Origin: JAJFKB01 sp965230515
GTDB lineage: Bacteria > Pseudomonadota > Gammaproteobacteria > Pseudomonadales > IMCC2047
Direction of reading: 5' to 3'
DNA: 64,000 nucleotides
Assembly: GCA_965230515.1 (NCBI GenBank)
Contig: OZ246007.1
Span: forward strand, 2,108,001-2,172,000
A program made the position numbers and the translations under genes. Below are positions 43,738-52,806 of the stretch, piece by piece. How positions within the stretch are numbered: position 1 is the first letter of the stretch; the number at the start of each line of letters is the position of its first letter. The notes below the pieces were generated by a model that searched no databases, was not told the origin of the DNA, and saw nothing but the letters and a program-made list of their open reading frames with translations.

Positions 43738-45072
43738 ATGGAAGCGGCGCAACATCTGGTAGGTCAAATTAATCATTTGCTCTGGGGCGTACCGCTTATA
43801 GCGTTGCTCCTGGGTACAGGTATTTACCTGACCTTTGGTCTGGGTCTGATGCCCATTCGTAAACTTGGCTATGGTTTTCGAATGCTCTGGCAAGGCCGTC
43901 ACAGCAAGGAAGAGGGCCAGATTTCTCCTTTTAATGCGCTAATGACGGCGCTCTCCTCCACTATTGGTACCGGAAATATTGCAGGCGTTGCGACCGCGAT
44001 CGCCATTGGCGGTCCGGGTGCGCTATTTTGGATGTGGTGTACCGCGCTGGTGGGTATGTCGACCAAGTACGCGGAAGCGGTGTTAGCGGTTAAATTTCGC
44101 GAAGTCGATGAGAGGGGTCAGTATGTGGGCGGACCCATGTACTATATTAAAAACGGCCTTTCCAGCAAATGGAAATGGTTGGGTACGGCGTTTGCTATTT
44201 TTGGCGCGCTGGCCGGTTTTGGTCTGGCCAATACCGTGCAGTCAAACTCTGTTGCCAATGTGCTCAATAACACCTTTAGTATACCGGTAGAGCTTACCGC
44301 AGCGGTGATAACGGTTCTGGTTGCTGCAGTTATTTTGGGCGGCATCGAGCGTATAGCCCAGGTCGCTGGGAAGCTGGTGCCCTTTATGGCCATCTCGTAT
44401 ATTACGGCTGGCTTGCTGGTGCTGGCGACTCATCTGCCACAAATTCCGGGTGCAATATTGCTGATCGTCGATAGCGCTTTTAACGGGCATGCCGCAACGG
44501 GCGGGTTTAGCGGTGCTGCCATAGCGCTGGCCATTCGTCAGGGTGTGGCTCGTGGTATTTTTTCCAATGAAGCCGGGTTGGGTAGCGCACCTATCGCGCA
44601 TGCGGCAGCGAAAACAAATGACCCTGTGCGACAGGGGATGATTGCCATGCTGGGGACTTTTATTGATACCATTTGTGTCTGCACCATCACCGGTCTTGCG
44701 ATTGTAGTCACCGGGGTATGGAGTAGTGGCACCAACGGCGCACCCTTAACTTCAATGGCGTTTGGTTTAGGCATTCCCGGTGGTGATTATCTGGTCAGCT
44801 GTGGTTTGGCGATTTTTGCTTTTACCACAATGCTGGGCTGGTGTGTCTATGGTGAGCGCTGCGCGGAGTTTCTATTTGGCGTAAGAGTCATTTTGCCATT
44901 CCGTATTCTTTGGATTAGCGCAATACCCCTGGGAGCCGTCGCCCAACTGGACCTCGTTTGGGCGTTAGCTGATATGCTCAATGCATTGATGGCGATTCCG
45001 AACTTGATTGCGTTAATACTGCTGAGCCCACTGGTATTCAAAATGACCAAAAAGTATTTTGCACAGGAATAA
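43738..45072 (+). CDS. Sodium:alanine/glycine symporter, AGCS family
   Basis: Na+-driven amino-acid importer, 444 residues with about 10-11 membrane helices. The family signature is near residue 80 (SSTIGTGNIAGVATAIAIGG), with GPMYYIKNGL, GIFSNEAGLGSAPIAHAA and FTTMLGWCVYGERC. Substrates of the family are alanine, glycine or D-alanine. Its place after glyA suggests glycine or alanine. A terminator separates it from glyA, so it may have its own promoter. Confidence 0.94.
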   Translation: MEAAQHLVGQINHLLWGVPLIALLLGTGIYLTFGLGLMPIRKLGYGFRMLWQGRHSKEEGQISPFNALMTALSSTIGTGNIAGVATAIAIGGPGALFWMWCTALVGMSTKYAEAVLAVKFREVDERGQYVGGPMYYIKNGLSSKWKWLGTAFAIFGALAGFGLANTVQSNSVANVLNNTFSIPVELTAAVITVLVAAVILGGIERIAQVAGKLVPFMAISYITAGLLVLATHLPQIPGAILLIVDSAFNGHAATGGFSGAAIALAIRQGVARGIFSNEAGLGSAPIAHAAAKTNDPVRQGMIAMLGTFIDTICVCTITGLAIVVTGVWSSGTNGAPLTSMAFGLGIPGGDYLVSCGLAIFAFTTMLGWCVYGERCAEFLFGVRVILPFRILWISAIPLGAVAQLDLVWALADMLNALMAIPNLIALILLSPLVFKMTKKYFAQE

Positions 45073-45106
45073 TCTTTGCAAAATTAGGCGCTGAACGATG
45101 CCGGCG

Positions 45107-45385
45107 CTATTCGTTTAGTTCAAAATCAAAACGAATGGCGATCTGTTGCTCGATGGTATTGTTTATTTCATCCAGCTTAAGCTCCATGCTTTGGTTCATT
45201 TTCTGGGCACGCTGCTCGGCCAGCTGTTTATCCGGCACCAGTGGTCCAGATTGATTTTTGCCATTGTTGTCTGTTAACTCCTGGGTGTCCGTTACCGCCT
45301 GAGTGGTATTGCCATTCAGGTCATCAGCGATTGCGGGAATGACAGACAGGATTCCGATGGTTGTGATTACAGCAAGTGATTTCAT
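45107..45385 (-). CDS. Small secreted protein of unknown function
   Basis: 92 residues with a Sec signal peptide (MKSLAVITTIGILSVIPAIA, cleavage likely after AIA). The mature part is polar and rich in Gln, Asn, Asp and Glu, with a predicted helix in the second half (EQRAQKMNQSMELKLDEINN). I recognise no domain. A strong ribosome site, AAAGGAG, precedes the ATG, which supports a real gene. It converges with the AGCS gene. Confidence 0.7.
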   Translation of the reverse strand: MKSLAVITTIGILSVIPAIADDLNGNTTQAVTDTQELTDNNGKNQSGPLVPDKQLAEQRAQKMNQSMELKLDEINNTIEQQIAIRFDFELNE

Positions 45386-45674
45386 AATCTTTGCTCCTTT
45401 TAAGTCGGCCTAATAGATGACTAATCTGGTCAAGTATTCTGCCGCGCTTACTATATATAGAAGTAAAAATCAATAACATCAAACAATAATTCGAAAAAAT
45501 AATGTAAGTAATCACTTGTCTGGAACCCCCTTTCATTAATCAGGTGTCGTTCTCAATCCGGAATAAGGGTTGGCGGTAATGATGGTTTCAGTTATTAATT
45601 GCAGTTGAACTAATCCATGGACTGCTGTTGCTCCGTCAAATGTAGTTGCTCGAAGTGTGGTCTATGCAGAGCGA

Positions 45675-46187
45675 TTAAGCGGGAGAATCAAGACGGGAAA
45701 CCAGTAACTCTGTCACAGCCTGTGCTGAGCGCGCATCACAATCGATAATCAGGTCGGCATAGGTTTTATACAGTCTGGAGCGTTCGTCGAAGAGATCGGA
45801 AAAGCTCTGGTCAGGATGCCGGGCGATGCCTCGCGACTCGTAATTATGGATGCGCCGGGTGAGTTCACGAAGTGGTACATCGAGAAATACAACCTGCCCG
45901 TACTGTTTCAGGTGAGACATACCTGCTTCGCTATACACGGCGCTACCGCCTGTGGCAACTACCTTGCCGCGAGGATCGGTATTAAGCAATACCTGTTCTT
46001 CAATGTGTCTTAATTTCAGATAATTTGAGGTGTCCATGATCTGTTGTAAGGTTTTTCCCTCCCTTACCTGAATGGCAACATCAGTATCCAGAAAATCCAA
46101 TCCCAACTCTTTGGCCAACAGCAGGCCAATGGTGCTTTTTCCCGCGCCGGGCATGCCCACTAAAATGATACTGTTATGCTTGTTCAT
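45675..46187 (-). CDS. Shikimate kinase-like protein
   Basis: Small P-loop kinase of 170 residues. VGMPGAGKSTIGLLLAKELG is the Walker A and DTDVAIQ the shikimate-binding Asp. VVATGGSAVY is the GG motif, and the lid has RGIARHP. The family is that of AroK/AroL, but normal aroK sits beside aroB; this copy is separate and may be a second shikimate kinase. It lies 14 bases behind the LysR gene in the same direction, so they may share a transcript. Confidence 0.85.
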   Translation of the reverse strand: MNKHNSIILVGMPGAGKSTIGLLLAKELGLDFLDTDVAIQVREGKTLQQIMDTSNYLKLRHIEEQVLLNTDPRGKVVATGGSAVYSEAGMSHLKQYGQVVFLDVPLRELTRRIHNYESRGIARHPDQSFSDLFDERSRLYKTYADLIIDCDARSAQAVTELLVSRLDSPA

Positions 46188-46201
46188 GGTGCTTCAATCC
46201 A

Positions 46202-47068
46202 TTAACTCAGGCTGGTTTTTACAAATTCCACCAGACGAGCGATGGCATCGTTAGTGTCTTTGTTTTGATAGTTGAGGCTAACACCTATTTTGCCCAGCTT
46301 GGGGAATTTTTCGGATGGTTTGATGATCTGTAAATTATCCGGAACCGTGCTTTTGGCGAGTACCGTAACACCCAGCCCGGCTTCAATGGCGGCCTGAATA
46401 CCGGTTAAATCGGGAATGGTATAGACGATGCGCCAGGGCTGGCTCGCATGGTTAAGTGCTTGAACCCCTCTGTTTCGATAGATACAACCCTCCGGCGCAG
46501 CGATTAAAGGAACCACGGGCTGCAGATGGGCCTGATGATCGGTACTGGTCACCCAGACCAGTTCCTCTACTTTAAGGAGGTCGTTGCGAAGGGTGTCGGG
46601 ATCATCATGTAGGGCAAGAATCAAATCAAAAGGTTTGTCGAGTTTTCCGCGCAACAGGTTTTTGCTTAAGTCACAGGTGACCTCCAGCGTTACGCTGGGA
46701 TAAGACTGGGCAAAACGGCCAACTATTTTTGGCAATAGTGCCGTAGCAAACTCGCTGGGAATACCAAAATGAATGCGGCCGCTTACCGCCGGTTTGATAA
46801 GCCGGGATAGCGCTTCATCATTCAAGGACAGAATTTTCTTTGCGTAATCGAAAAGAATACGTCCCGACTGGGTGAGATCCAATTGTTGTCCGGAGCGTTT
46901 TAGTAGCGGTGATCCGGCCATGTCTTCGAGCCGTTTAATTTGTAAACTTATGGCTGGCTGAGATCGGCCCAGCAGCTCTCCCGCCTGCGTGAAGCCGCGA
47001 AGTTCGGCGACGGTCACGAAAGAGCGCAACACATCCATCGGTAAATTTTTAAATCCACTCATGGGCAT
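46202..47068 (-). CDS. LysR-family regulator divergent from gcvT
   Basis: 288 residues with an N-terminal winged helix-turn-helix (MDVLRSFVTVAELRGFTQAG, then SQPAISLQIKRLE) and a periplasmic-binding-like effector domain from about residue 95. It resembles the LrhA-type branch rather than E. coli GcvA. It faces gcvT across a 125-base gap. That gap holds a promoter block also found before glyA, so it is a good candidate regulator of glycine metabolism. The effector is unknown. Confidence 0.88.
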   Translation of the reverse strand: MPMSGFKNLPMDVLRSFVTVAELRGFTQAGELLGRSQPAISLQIKRLEDMAGSPLLKRSGQQLDLTQSGRILFDYAKKILSLNDEALSRLIKPAVSGRIHFGIPSEFATALLPKIVGRFAQSYPSVTLEVTCDLSKNLLRGKLDKPFDLILALHDDPDTLRNDLLKVEELVWVTSTDHQAHLQPVVPLIAAPEGCIYRNRGVQALNHASQPWRIVYTIPDLTGIQAAIEAGLGVTVLAKSTVPDNLQIIKPSEKFPKLGKIGVSLNYQNKDTNDAIARLVEFVKTSLS

Positions 47069-47093
47069 TAATGCTTTAAATGATAATATTTTT

Positions 47094-47132
47094 ATTATTA
47101 ATTTAACAAATTTACGATAAGCCTATAGGATA
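47094..47132 (+). promoter_or_regulatory. gcvT promoter sharing a block with glyA
   Basis: ATTATTAATTTAACAAAT (47094-47111) holds the -35 TTAACA (47103-47108). After 17 bases comes TAGGAT (47126-47131). Block, spacing and -10 equal those of glyA. TAAATGA stands upstream in both. The site lies about 26 bases from the divergent LysR start. Confidence 0.75.
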
Positions 47133-47193
47133 ACTCTCTTTTGCGTCAAGTAGAGATGATGCTGGTATCTGGATAATAGAACTAACGGGATGA

Positions 47194-48324
47194 ATGATGA
47201 GCGCTGAAAACGATATACTGAAAACGCCGCTGTACGACCTGCACCTTGAACTTGGTGGTAAAATGGTGCCTTTTGCCGGTTACCAGATGCCGGTACAGTA
47301 CAAAGACATGGGCATCATTAAGGAGCATCAGCATACACGGGAGCAAGCCGGGCTTTTTGATGTTTCCCATATGGGCCAATTAGTGATTGATGGTGAGAAC
47401 GCGGCCAAGGCGCTCGAGGCGTTAGTGCCAGTCGATATTGAAGCCTTGGATATCAATCAGCAAACCTACGCGCTGTTTACCGGAAAGTCAGGTGGGATTC
47501 TCGATGACCTGATCATTACCCGCTGGGGAAAAGAACAATTTTTCCTGGTGGTTAATGCCGCATGTAAGGATCAGGATGTGGCGCACTTAAAGCAGCATTT
47601 GGGAACGCAGGTCGAGCTAAACCTGTTAAATGAGCAGGCTTTAATGGCGCTACAGGGACCGGCGGCGAAGCAGGTGATGGCTGAGTTGGCCCCGCAAACC
47701 AGTGAGCTGACTTTTATGTCGGGTTGCAGGGCTGTAATTGAAGGCGTTGAATGCTACATTACGCGTTCCGGTTACACCGGTGAGGATGGCTTTGAAATTT
47801 CACTGCCATCCGCAAAGGCTGATAAAATTGCACGGCGTATCTTATCCTTTGCCCAGGTTGAGGCAATTGGCTTGGGTGCGCGTGACTCACTGCGCCTGGA
47901 AGCGGGGTTGTGTCTATACGGTCACGATCTGGATACCGAAACCAGTCCGGTCGAAGCGGCACTAAACTGGTCTGTTTCAAAGTCAAGACGTTCTGGTGGA
48001 GCTAAGGAAGGCGGTTTTCCGGGTGCTGACCTTATACTGGGCCAGATGGCGAACGGTGTATCCAGAAAACGTGTCGGTTTATCAGTTGAAGGCCGGGTTC
48101 CTGTGCGAGAGGGAGCGGAGCTGGCAGATGCGCAGGGCCAACGGGTTGGTCTGGTCACCAGCGGCGGCTTTGCCCCTACCTTAAATGCTGCGGTAGCAAT
48201 GGGGTATGTGGCGACTGAAAGTGCGACGGTGGGTACACAGTTATTCGCGCTAGTGAGAGGCAAACAAATTCCGGTTCAAGTGGCGAAAATGCCCTTCGTA
48301 CCGCAACGGTATTATCGAGGCTAG
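47194..48324 (+). CDS. gcvT: Glycine cleavage system T protein (aminomethyltransferase)
   Basis: Transfers the aminomethyl carbon from H protein to tetrahydrofolate, releasing ammonia. The 376 residues are of family length. PLYDLHLELGGKMVPFAGYQMP, shortened to KMVPFAGYQMPVQY, and SRSGYTGEDGFEISLP-like RSGYTGEDGFEI are typical. The C-terminal part reads VTSGGFAPTLNAAVAMGYV. Starts at 47194 or 47197 differ by one Met. It heads gcvT-gcvH-gcvP-gcvR. Confidence 0.97.
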   Translation: MMSAENDILKTPLYDLHLELGGKMVPFAGYQMPVQYKDMGIIKEHQHTREQAGLFDVSHMGQLVIDGENAAKALEALVPVDIEALDINQQTYALFTGKSGGILDDLIITRWGKEQFFLVVNAACKDQDVAHLKQHLGTQVELNLLNEQALMALQGPAAKQVMAELAPQTSELTFMSGCRAVIEGVECYITRSGYTGEDGFEISLPSAKADKIARRILSFAQVEAIGLGARDSLRLEAGLCLYGHDLDTETSPVEAALNWSVSKSRRSGGAKEGGFPGADLILGQMANGVSRKRVGLSVEGRVPVREGAELADAQGQRVGLVTSGGFAPTLNAAVAMGYVATESATVGTQLFALVRGKQIPVQVAKMPFVPQRYYRG

Positions 48325-48397
48325 TATTTGGGCCGGGATTTTCGGTAACCCAGATGCCATGCCGCTTAACACAATTTCAAGAAAATGAGGAAATAAC

Positions 48398-48775
48398 ATG
48401 AGCACACTTAAATTTACCAAGGCACATGAATGGCTGTCGGTAGAGGGAGATCTGGTTACCGTAGGTATCACCAACTTTGCGCAGGAGCAGTTGGGTGACG
48501 TGGTGTTTGTTGAACTGCCGGAAGAGGGTGGTCAGCTTGCTGAAGGAGAAGAAGCAGTGGTTATTGAATCGGTCAAAGCGGCAGGAGAGATTAATGCTCC
48601 GCTCGCCGGTACGGTGGTCGCGATCAATGAAACGCTGGCAGATGCTCCTGATACAGTGAATCAGGATCCTACCGGCGCGGGCTGGTTTTTCAAGTTACGT
48701 GTAGATGGTGATGTTGAAAATGATGCGTGGCTGGATGAAGAGGCCTACAACACGTATGTTGAGGAAGAGTGTTAG
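48398..48775 (+). CDS. gcvH: Glycine cleavage system H protein
   Basis: Lipoyl carrier that shuttles the aminomethyl group among P, T and L proteins. The 125 residues have the lipoylation site VIESVKAAGEINAPLAG, with the Lys near residue 64. GVTNFAQEQLGDVVFVELPE-like ITNFAQEQLGDVVFVELP precedes it. GAGG is well placed before the ATG. It follows gcvT by 73 bases. Confidence 0.98.
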   Translation: MSTLKFTKAHEWLSVEGDLVTVGITNFAQEQLGDVVFVELPEEGGQLAEGEEAVVIESVKAAGEINAPLAGTVVAINETLADAPDTVNQDPTGAGWFFKLRVDGDVENDAWLDEEAYNTYVEEEC

Positions 48776-48845
48776 CAGGTTGAACCAGGTTAAGGTAACC
48801 GGCCTATAGAACTGAATCAGGCAGTATGGGTTAATAGAGATAGCG

Positions 48846-51737
48846 ATGAGATCAGAGCAGAGCGTAAACGAGCTACAGCAGTTGGAAATCAACAGTGAAT
48901 TTATCGGGCGTCATATCGGCCCGAGCGTAGAAGACCAGCAAAAGATGCTGGAGCAATTGGGTTTGGGTGATATCGGGGAATTGGTGGCACAGGTAGTGCC
49001 ATCCTCCATCTATTGCGAACAACCGCTGGCGCTTGGAGAAAGCTGCTCCGAACAGGGCGCGTTGTCTGAATTAAAGGCGATTGCGCAGCAAAATAAAATA
49101 TATCGCTCCTTTATTGGCCAGGGCTATTATAGCTGTCATACACCAAACGTAATCCTACGTAATATTCTGGAAAATCCCGGCTGGTATACGGCTTATACGC
49201 CCTATCAACCAGAGATTTCTCAAGGCCGCCTGGAAGCACTGCTCAATTTCCAGACCATGATATCCGATCTCACCGGGATGGATATGGCCAACTCCTCTTT
49301 GTTGGATGAGGCGACGGCAGCGGCGGAAGCAATGACGCTGTGCCAGCGAATCAGCAAATCCAAATCAAAATGCTTTTTTGTGTCCAATGAGTGTTTTCAG
49401 CAGACCATCGATGTGGTGCAAACCCGTGCTGAGCCGATTGGCATAGAGGTAGTGGTTGGCGACCATCGAACGGATCTTGAAGATCTGGATTGTTTTGGTG
49501 TGCTGTTGCAATATCCCGCTGCCAGCGGTGAGGTTTATGATTACCAGTCGACCATAGAAACTGCCCATGCCAAGCAGGCTTTGGTAGTGATGGCGGCGGA
49601 TCTGCTGAGTCTGATGCTATTAAAATCGCCCGGCGAGCTGGGTGCTGACGTTGCTGTAGGCAGCAGCCAGCGGTTTGGTGTGCCGTTAGGTTTTGGCGGG
49701 CCCCATGCCGGTTACATGGCAACGCAGGAGAAGTTTAAACGAGCATTACCAGGGCGTATTGTTGGTTTGTCGGTGGATAGTCAGGGGCAGCCCGCGTATC
49801 GGCTGGCATTGCAAACTCGCGAGCAGCATATTCGCCGTGAAAAAGCGACCAGTAATATCTGTACCGCCCAGGTGCTATTGGCAGTGATGGCCAGCATGTA
49901 TGCCGTTTATCATGGCCCACATGGATTGAAACAGATCGCCAATCGCGTACACCTGCAGACACGGGTATTGGCGGAGGGGTTAAGGCAGCTTGGCTGGGCA
50001 ATACAGAACGAGCGCTATTTTGATACGCTGGTCATTCAAACCGGAGCGCAGACTCAGGCAATTCATGAGAAGGCTCGAGCAAAACAGATTAATCTTTGTG
50101 AAATTGACGCACAAACTTTGGGCATCGCTCTGGATGAAACAGTGCAGGGGCAGGATATAGCGGATCTTTGGCAGATATTCAGCGACGAGGGGTTGACGGA
50201 CTTAAGTGTTGACCAGATTAGCGGCCGGATTTCTGAGGTTCTTACATCGAACATGTTAAGGACTGATTCCGTGCTCAGCCATGAGTGCTTTAATCGCTAC
50301 CATTCAGAAACGGAAATGATGCGCTATCTGAGGCAGTTGGCAGATAAAGATATCGCTCTGGATAGAGCGATGATTCCACTTGGTTCCTGCACCATGAAGC
50401 TCAATGCGGTGGCAGAGATGATCCCTGTTACCTGGCCGGAGTTCAGTCAGATTCATCCCTTTGTACCTCGTGATCAGGCGCAAGGTTATTTGCAACTGAC
50501 CTCAGAACTTGAGCAGATGCTTTGTGCAGTGACGGGCTATGATGCTGTTTCGCTGCAACCGAATGCAGGATCGCAGGGAGAATACGCCGGTTTGCTGGCT
50601 ATTCGTGCCTACCATGAAAGCCGTGGCGAAGCGCATCGCAATATTTGTCTGATACCCAGTTCTGCGCATGGCACAAATCCGGCATCGGCACAGATGTGTG
50701 ATATGAAAGTGGTTGTTGTGAAATGCGACGACCAGGGTAATGTCGATTTGGCAGATTTAACAGCAAAAGCGGAATTACACAGTAATAATCTGGCGGCTAT
50801 TATGGTCACCTATCCCTCCACCCACGGTGTATTTGAGGATAACATAAAAGAGTTGTGTGCAATCGTGCATGACCATGGCGGGCAGGTTTATATGGACGGC
50901 GCCAACCTGAATGCGATGGTCGGATTGTGTCACCCTGGCAAATTTGGCGGTGATGTGTCGCACCTTAATTTACACAAAACCTTTTGTATTCCCCATGGTG
51001 GTGGCGGACCCGGTGTTGGGCCTGTTGCGGTCAGCGAACATTTGGCGCCATTCCTGCCAGGTCACAAAACGTTGCAACAACAGGGCGAGCAATTCAAGGT
51101 TGGGCCGGTTTCAGCAGCGGCCTGGGGTAGTGCCGGTATTCTGTCGATCAGTTGGATGTATATTAAAATGATGGGCGCGCAGGGGTTGCGACAGGCGACA
51201 GAGGTGGCCATTTTGAACGCGAACTATGTTGCCGCAAAACTTGAAGAACACTATCCGGTATTGTATACGGGCGTCAATGGACGAGTAGCCCATGAGTGTA
51301 TTATTGATTTGCGACCGCTCAAAGAGTCCAGTGGCATCAGTGTCGATGATGTCGCAAAACGGCTGATTGATTTTGGCTTTCACGCGCCGACCATGTCGTT
51401 TCCGGTTGCAGGGACGCTAATGATCGAACCAACCGAGAGCGAGTCTATAGAGGAGCTGGATCGGTTTTGTGAAGCGATGATCTCTATTCGTGATGAGATT
51501 CGTGCCGTCGAGCGAGGTGAAGCGGATGAGCAGGATAATCCTCTGAAGCATGCGCCTCATACAGCGCAGGTGCTGGTCGCCGATGAGTGGAGCCATGCCT
51601 ATGGTCGTGAGCAGGCTGCCTATCCGGTAGAGAGTCTGCGATCGAATAAGTACTGGTCACCGGTAGGTCGAGTTGATAATGTATATGGAGACCGCAATCT
51701 GGTCTGCGCATGCCCTTCCCTATCGGAATATGAATAG
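48846..51737 (+). CDS. gcvP: Glycine dehydrogenase (decarboxylating), P protein
   Basis: PLP enzyme that decarboxylates glycine and loads H protein. The 963 residues are the fused homodimeric form, with both halves present. RHIGPSVEDQQKML opens the protein. The PLP-lysine site is HLNLHKTFCIPHGGGGPG near residue 705, and IPLGSCTMKLNA lies near 505. It follows gcvH by 70 bases and precedes gcvR by 12. Confidence 0.98.
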   Translation: MRSEQSVNELQQLEINSEFIGRHIGPSVEDQQKMLEQLGLGDIGELVAQVVPSSIYCEQPLALGESCSEQGALSELKAIAQQNKIYRSFIGQGYYSCHTPNVILRNILENPGWYTAYTPYQPEISQGRLEALLNFQTMISDLTGMDMANSSLLDEATAAAEAMTLCQRISKSKSKCFFVSNECFQQTIDVVQTRAEPIGIEVVVGDHRTDLEDLDCFGVLLQYPAASGEVYDYQSTIETAHAKQALVVMAADLLSLMLLKSPGELGADVAVGSSQRFGVPLGFGGPHAGYMATQEKFKRALPGRIVGLSVDSQGQPAYRLALQTREQHIRREKATSNICTAQVLLAVMASMYAVYHGPHGLKQIANRVHLQTRVLAEGLRQLGWAIQNERYFDTLVIQTGAQTQAIHEKARAKQINLCEIDAQTLGIALDETVQGQDIADLWQIFSDEGLTDLSVDQISGRISEVLTSNMLRTDSVLSHECFNRYHSETEMMRYLRQLADKDIALDRAMIPLGSCTMKLNAVAEMIPVTWPEFSQIHPFVPRDQAQGYLQLTSELEQMLCAVTGYDAVSLQPNAGSQGEYAGLLAIRAYHESRGEAHRNICLIPSSAHGTNPASAQMCDMKVVVVKCDDQGNVDLADLTAKAELHSNNLAAIMVTYPSTHGVFEDNIKELCAIVHDHGGQVYMDGANLNAMVGLCHPGKFGGDVSHLNLHKTFCIPHGGGGPGVGPVAVSEHLAPFLPGHKTLQQQGEQFKVGPVSAAAWGSAGILSISWMYIKMMGAQGLRQATEVAILNANYVAAKLEEHYPVLYTGVNGRVAHECIIDLRPLKESSGISVDDVAKRLIDFGFHAPTMSFPVAGTLMIEPTESESIEELDRFCEAMISIRDEIRAVERGEADEQDNPLKHAPHTAQVLVADEWSHAYGREQAAYPVESLRSNKYWSPVGRVDNVYGDRNLVCACPSLSEYE

Positions 51738-51749
51738 CAGGTTTTAACT

Positions 51750-52268
51750 ATGGCCACTTCAATCGTACTTACAGTGATCAGCGATGACCGCCCCGGCATT
51801 GTTGAATCACTCTCGCAAACATTGGCGGCCCATGGTGGTAACTGGGTCGAAAGCAGTATGCTGTCACTGGCAGGTAAGTTTGCCGGTATTTTGATGGCAA
51901 CGGTCCCTGATGAGCAGTCAGAAGCGCTGATAGGCGATCTACAGGCGCTGACGGCTACCGGATTACAGGTGTTGGTTGAGCGCTCGGATGCGAAGGCCAG
52001 ACCGACCGGCGCTCGGGAATTTACGTTGGAGCTGGTAGGCCAGGACCGCCCCGGTATCGTGCGCGATATTACCGGAATTTTGGCCAGACAGCATATCAAT
52101 GTAGAAGAGCTGGAAACCGAATGTCAGGACGCGTCCATGTCCGGTGAAAGTCTGTTTATTGCAAATGCCAGAGTGCTGGTTCCGGCAGAAGCGTCTCTGG
52201 AAAAGCTGCAGAATGAGCTGGAAGACCTGGCCAATGAGTTGATGGTGGATATTAAGCTGGAAGAGTAG
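51750..52268 (+). CDS. gcvR: GcvR-like ACT-domain protein
   Basis: 172 residues with two ACT domains (about 1-80 and 90-170), both showing a DRPGIV motif (SDDRPGIVES and GQDRPGIVRD). E. coli GcvR is an ACT protein that senses glycine and antagonises GcvA. Its place 12 bases after gcvP supports a similar role, though no GcvA of the E. coli type was found; the LysR protein could be its partner. Confidence 0.85.
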   Translation: MATSIVLTVISDDRPGIVESLSQTLAAHGGNWVESSMLSLAGKFAGILMATVPDEQSEALIGDLQALTATGLQVLVERSDAKARPTGAREFTLELVGQDRPGIVRDITGILARQHINVEELETECQDASMSGESLFIANARVLVPAEASLEKLQNELEDLANELMVDIKLEE

Positions 52269-52345
52269 CTGACCCGGTTGAATCCTGAATCAGTCAGAAC
52301 CGAAAGGCATTTACTTAAGTGTTTTACTCCCCCCTCCGTTGGAGA

Positions 52346-52540
52346 TTGTCGCGAAAGTTAATTATTACTTGCCCGTTCTACGAATATAAACAGCAGGAAA
52401 CCATGCCCTCGAATGCCTGCCAGTGGTTTTAACAATGCAAAGGCTGCCAGACGCTGCTTAAACCGGAAAAGGGCGATTGCTGCGTTTTTTGTTCTTATGA
52501 ATCGCTGCCCTGCCCTTCAGTTCAGCAGCAGAATAACTGA
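52346..52540 (+). pseudogene. Decayed GDCCVxC-domain (putative metal-binding) gene
   Basis: One frame reads LIITCPFYEYKQQETMPSNA, then CQWF, a TAA stop at 52430, and then QCKGCQTLLKPEKGDCCVFC with SYESLPCPSVQ to TGA at 52538. This is the full ~65-residue family of small cysteine-rich proteins with a GDCCVxC motif. The stop replaces the usual Tyr in the CQFFYEC-like segment. The second Cys of the N-terminal CPxC motif has become Tyr. Two independent defects indicate a pseudogene. The likely start is TTG 52346; no ATG is left. Confidence 0.8.
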
Positions 52541-52551
52541 ACGGCCTAATG

Positions 52552-52580
52552 TTAACAGGGCCGCTAAATAATGTTAGTAT
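52552..52580 (+). promoter_or_regulatory. Promoter of the thiamine operon
   Basis: TTAACA (52552-52557) and TAGTAT (52575-52580) are 17 bases apart, about 45 bases upstream of the TPP riboswitch. Confidence 0.6.
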
Positions 52581-52625
52581 AGCCCCCGCTTATTTGCGCA
52601 TAACCTCTGGTTATTCGCGTAAGCA

Positions 52626-52738
52626 CAGTCCTAGGGGTGGCCTCCGGCCTGAGATTTGTCTGGTGAAGTGATAAAACACTTTGCAGTACATAAACCCTTT
52701 GAACCTGATCCGGTTAATGCCGGCGTAGGGATAGGGAT
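52626..52738 (+). ncRNA. TPP riboswitch (THI element)
   Basis: The conserved parts occur in order: GGGGTG at 52634-52639, CTGAGA at 52649-52654, ACCCTTTGAACCTGATC at 52694-52710, and GGTTAATGCCGGCGTAGGG from 52712. It binds thiamine pyrophosphate and lowers expression of the downstream genes. The distance to the start codon (about 70 bases) and the absence of a clear T-run leave the mode, terminator or ribosome-site masking, open. Confidence 0.96.
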
Positions 52739-52806
52739 CTTTTCCATAGATACATTCTGCGCTTTGCACTCCGGGTCTCTTTTGTCATTTTTAAGGAGAC
52801 ACTGAG

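Larger units (their letters stand above)
52269..52806. other. gcvR-TonB receptor intergenic region
   Basis: This 538-base gap holds, in order, a decayed GDCCVxC gene, a promoter and a TPP riboswitch, each listed separately. The ribosome site AAGGAG at about 52791-52796 precedes the GTG start of the receptor. Confidence 0.7.
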
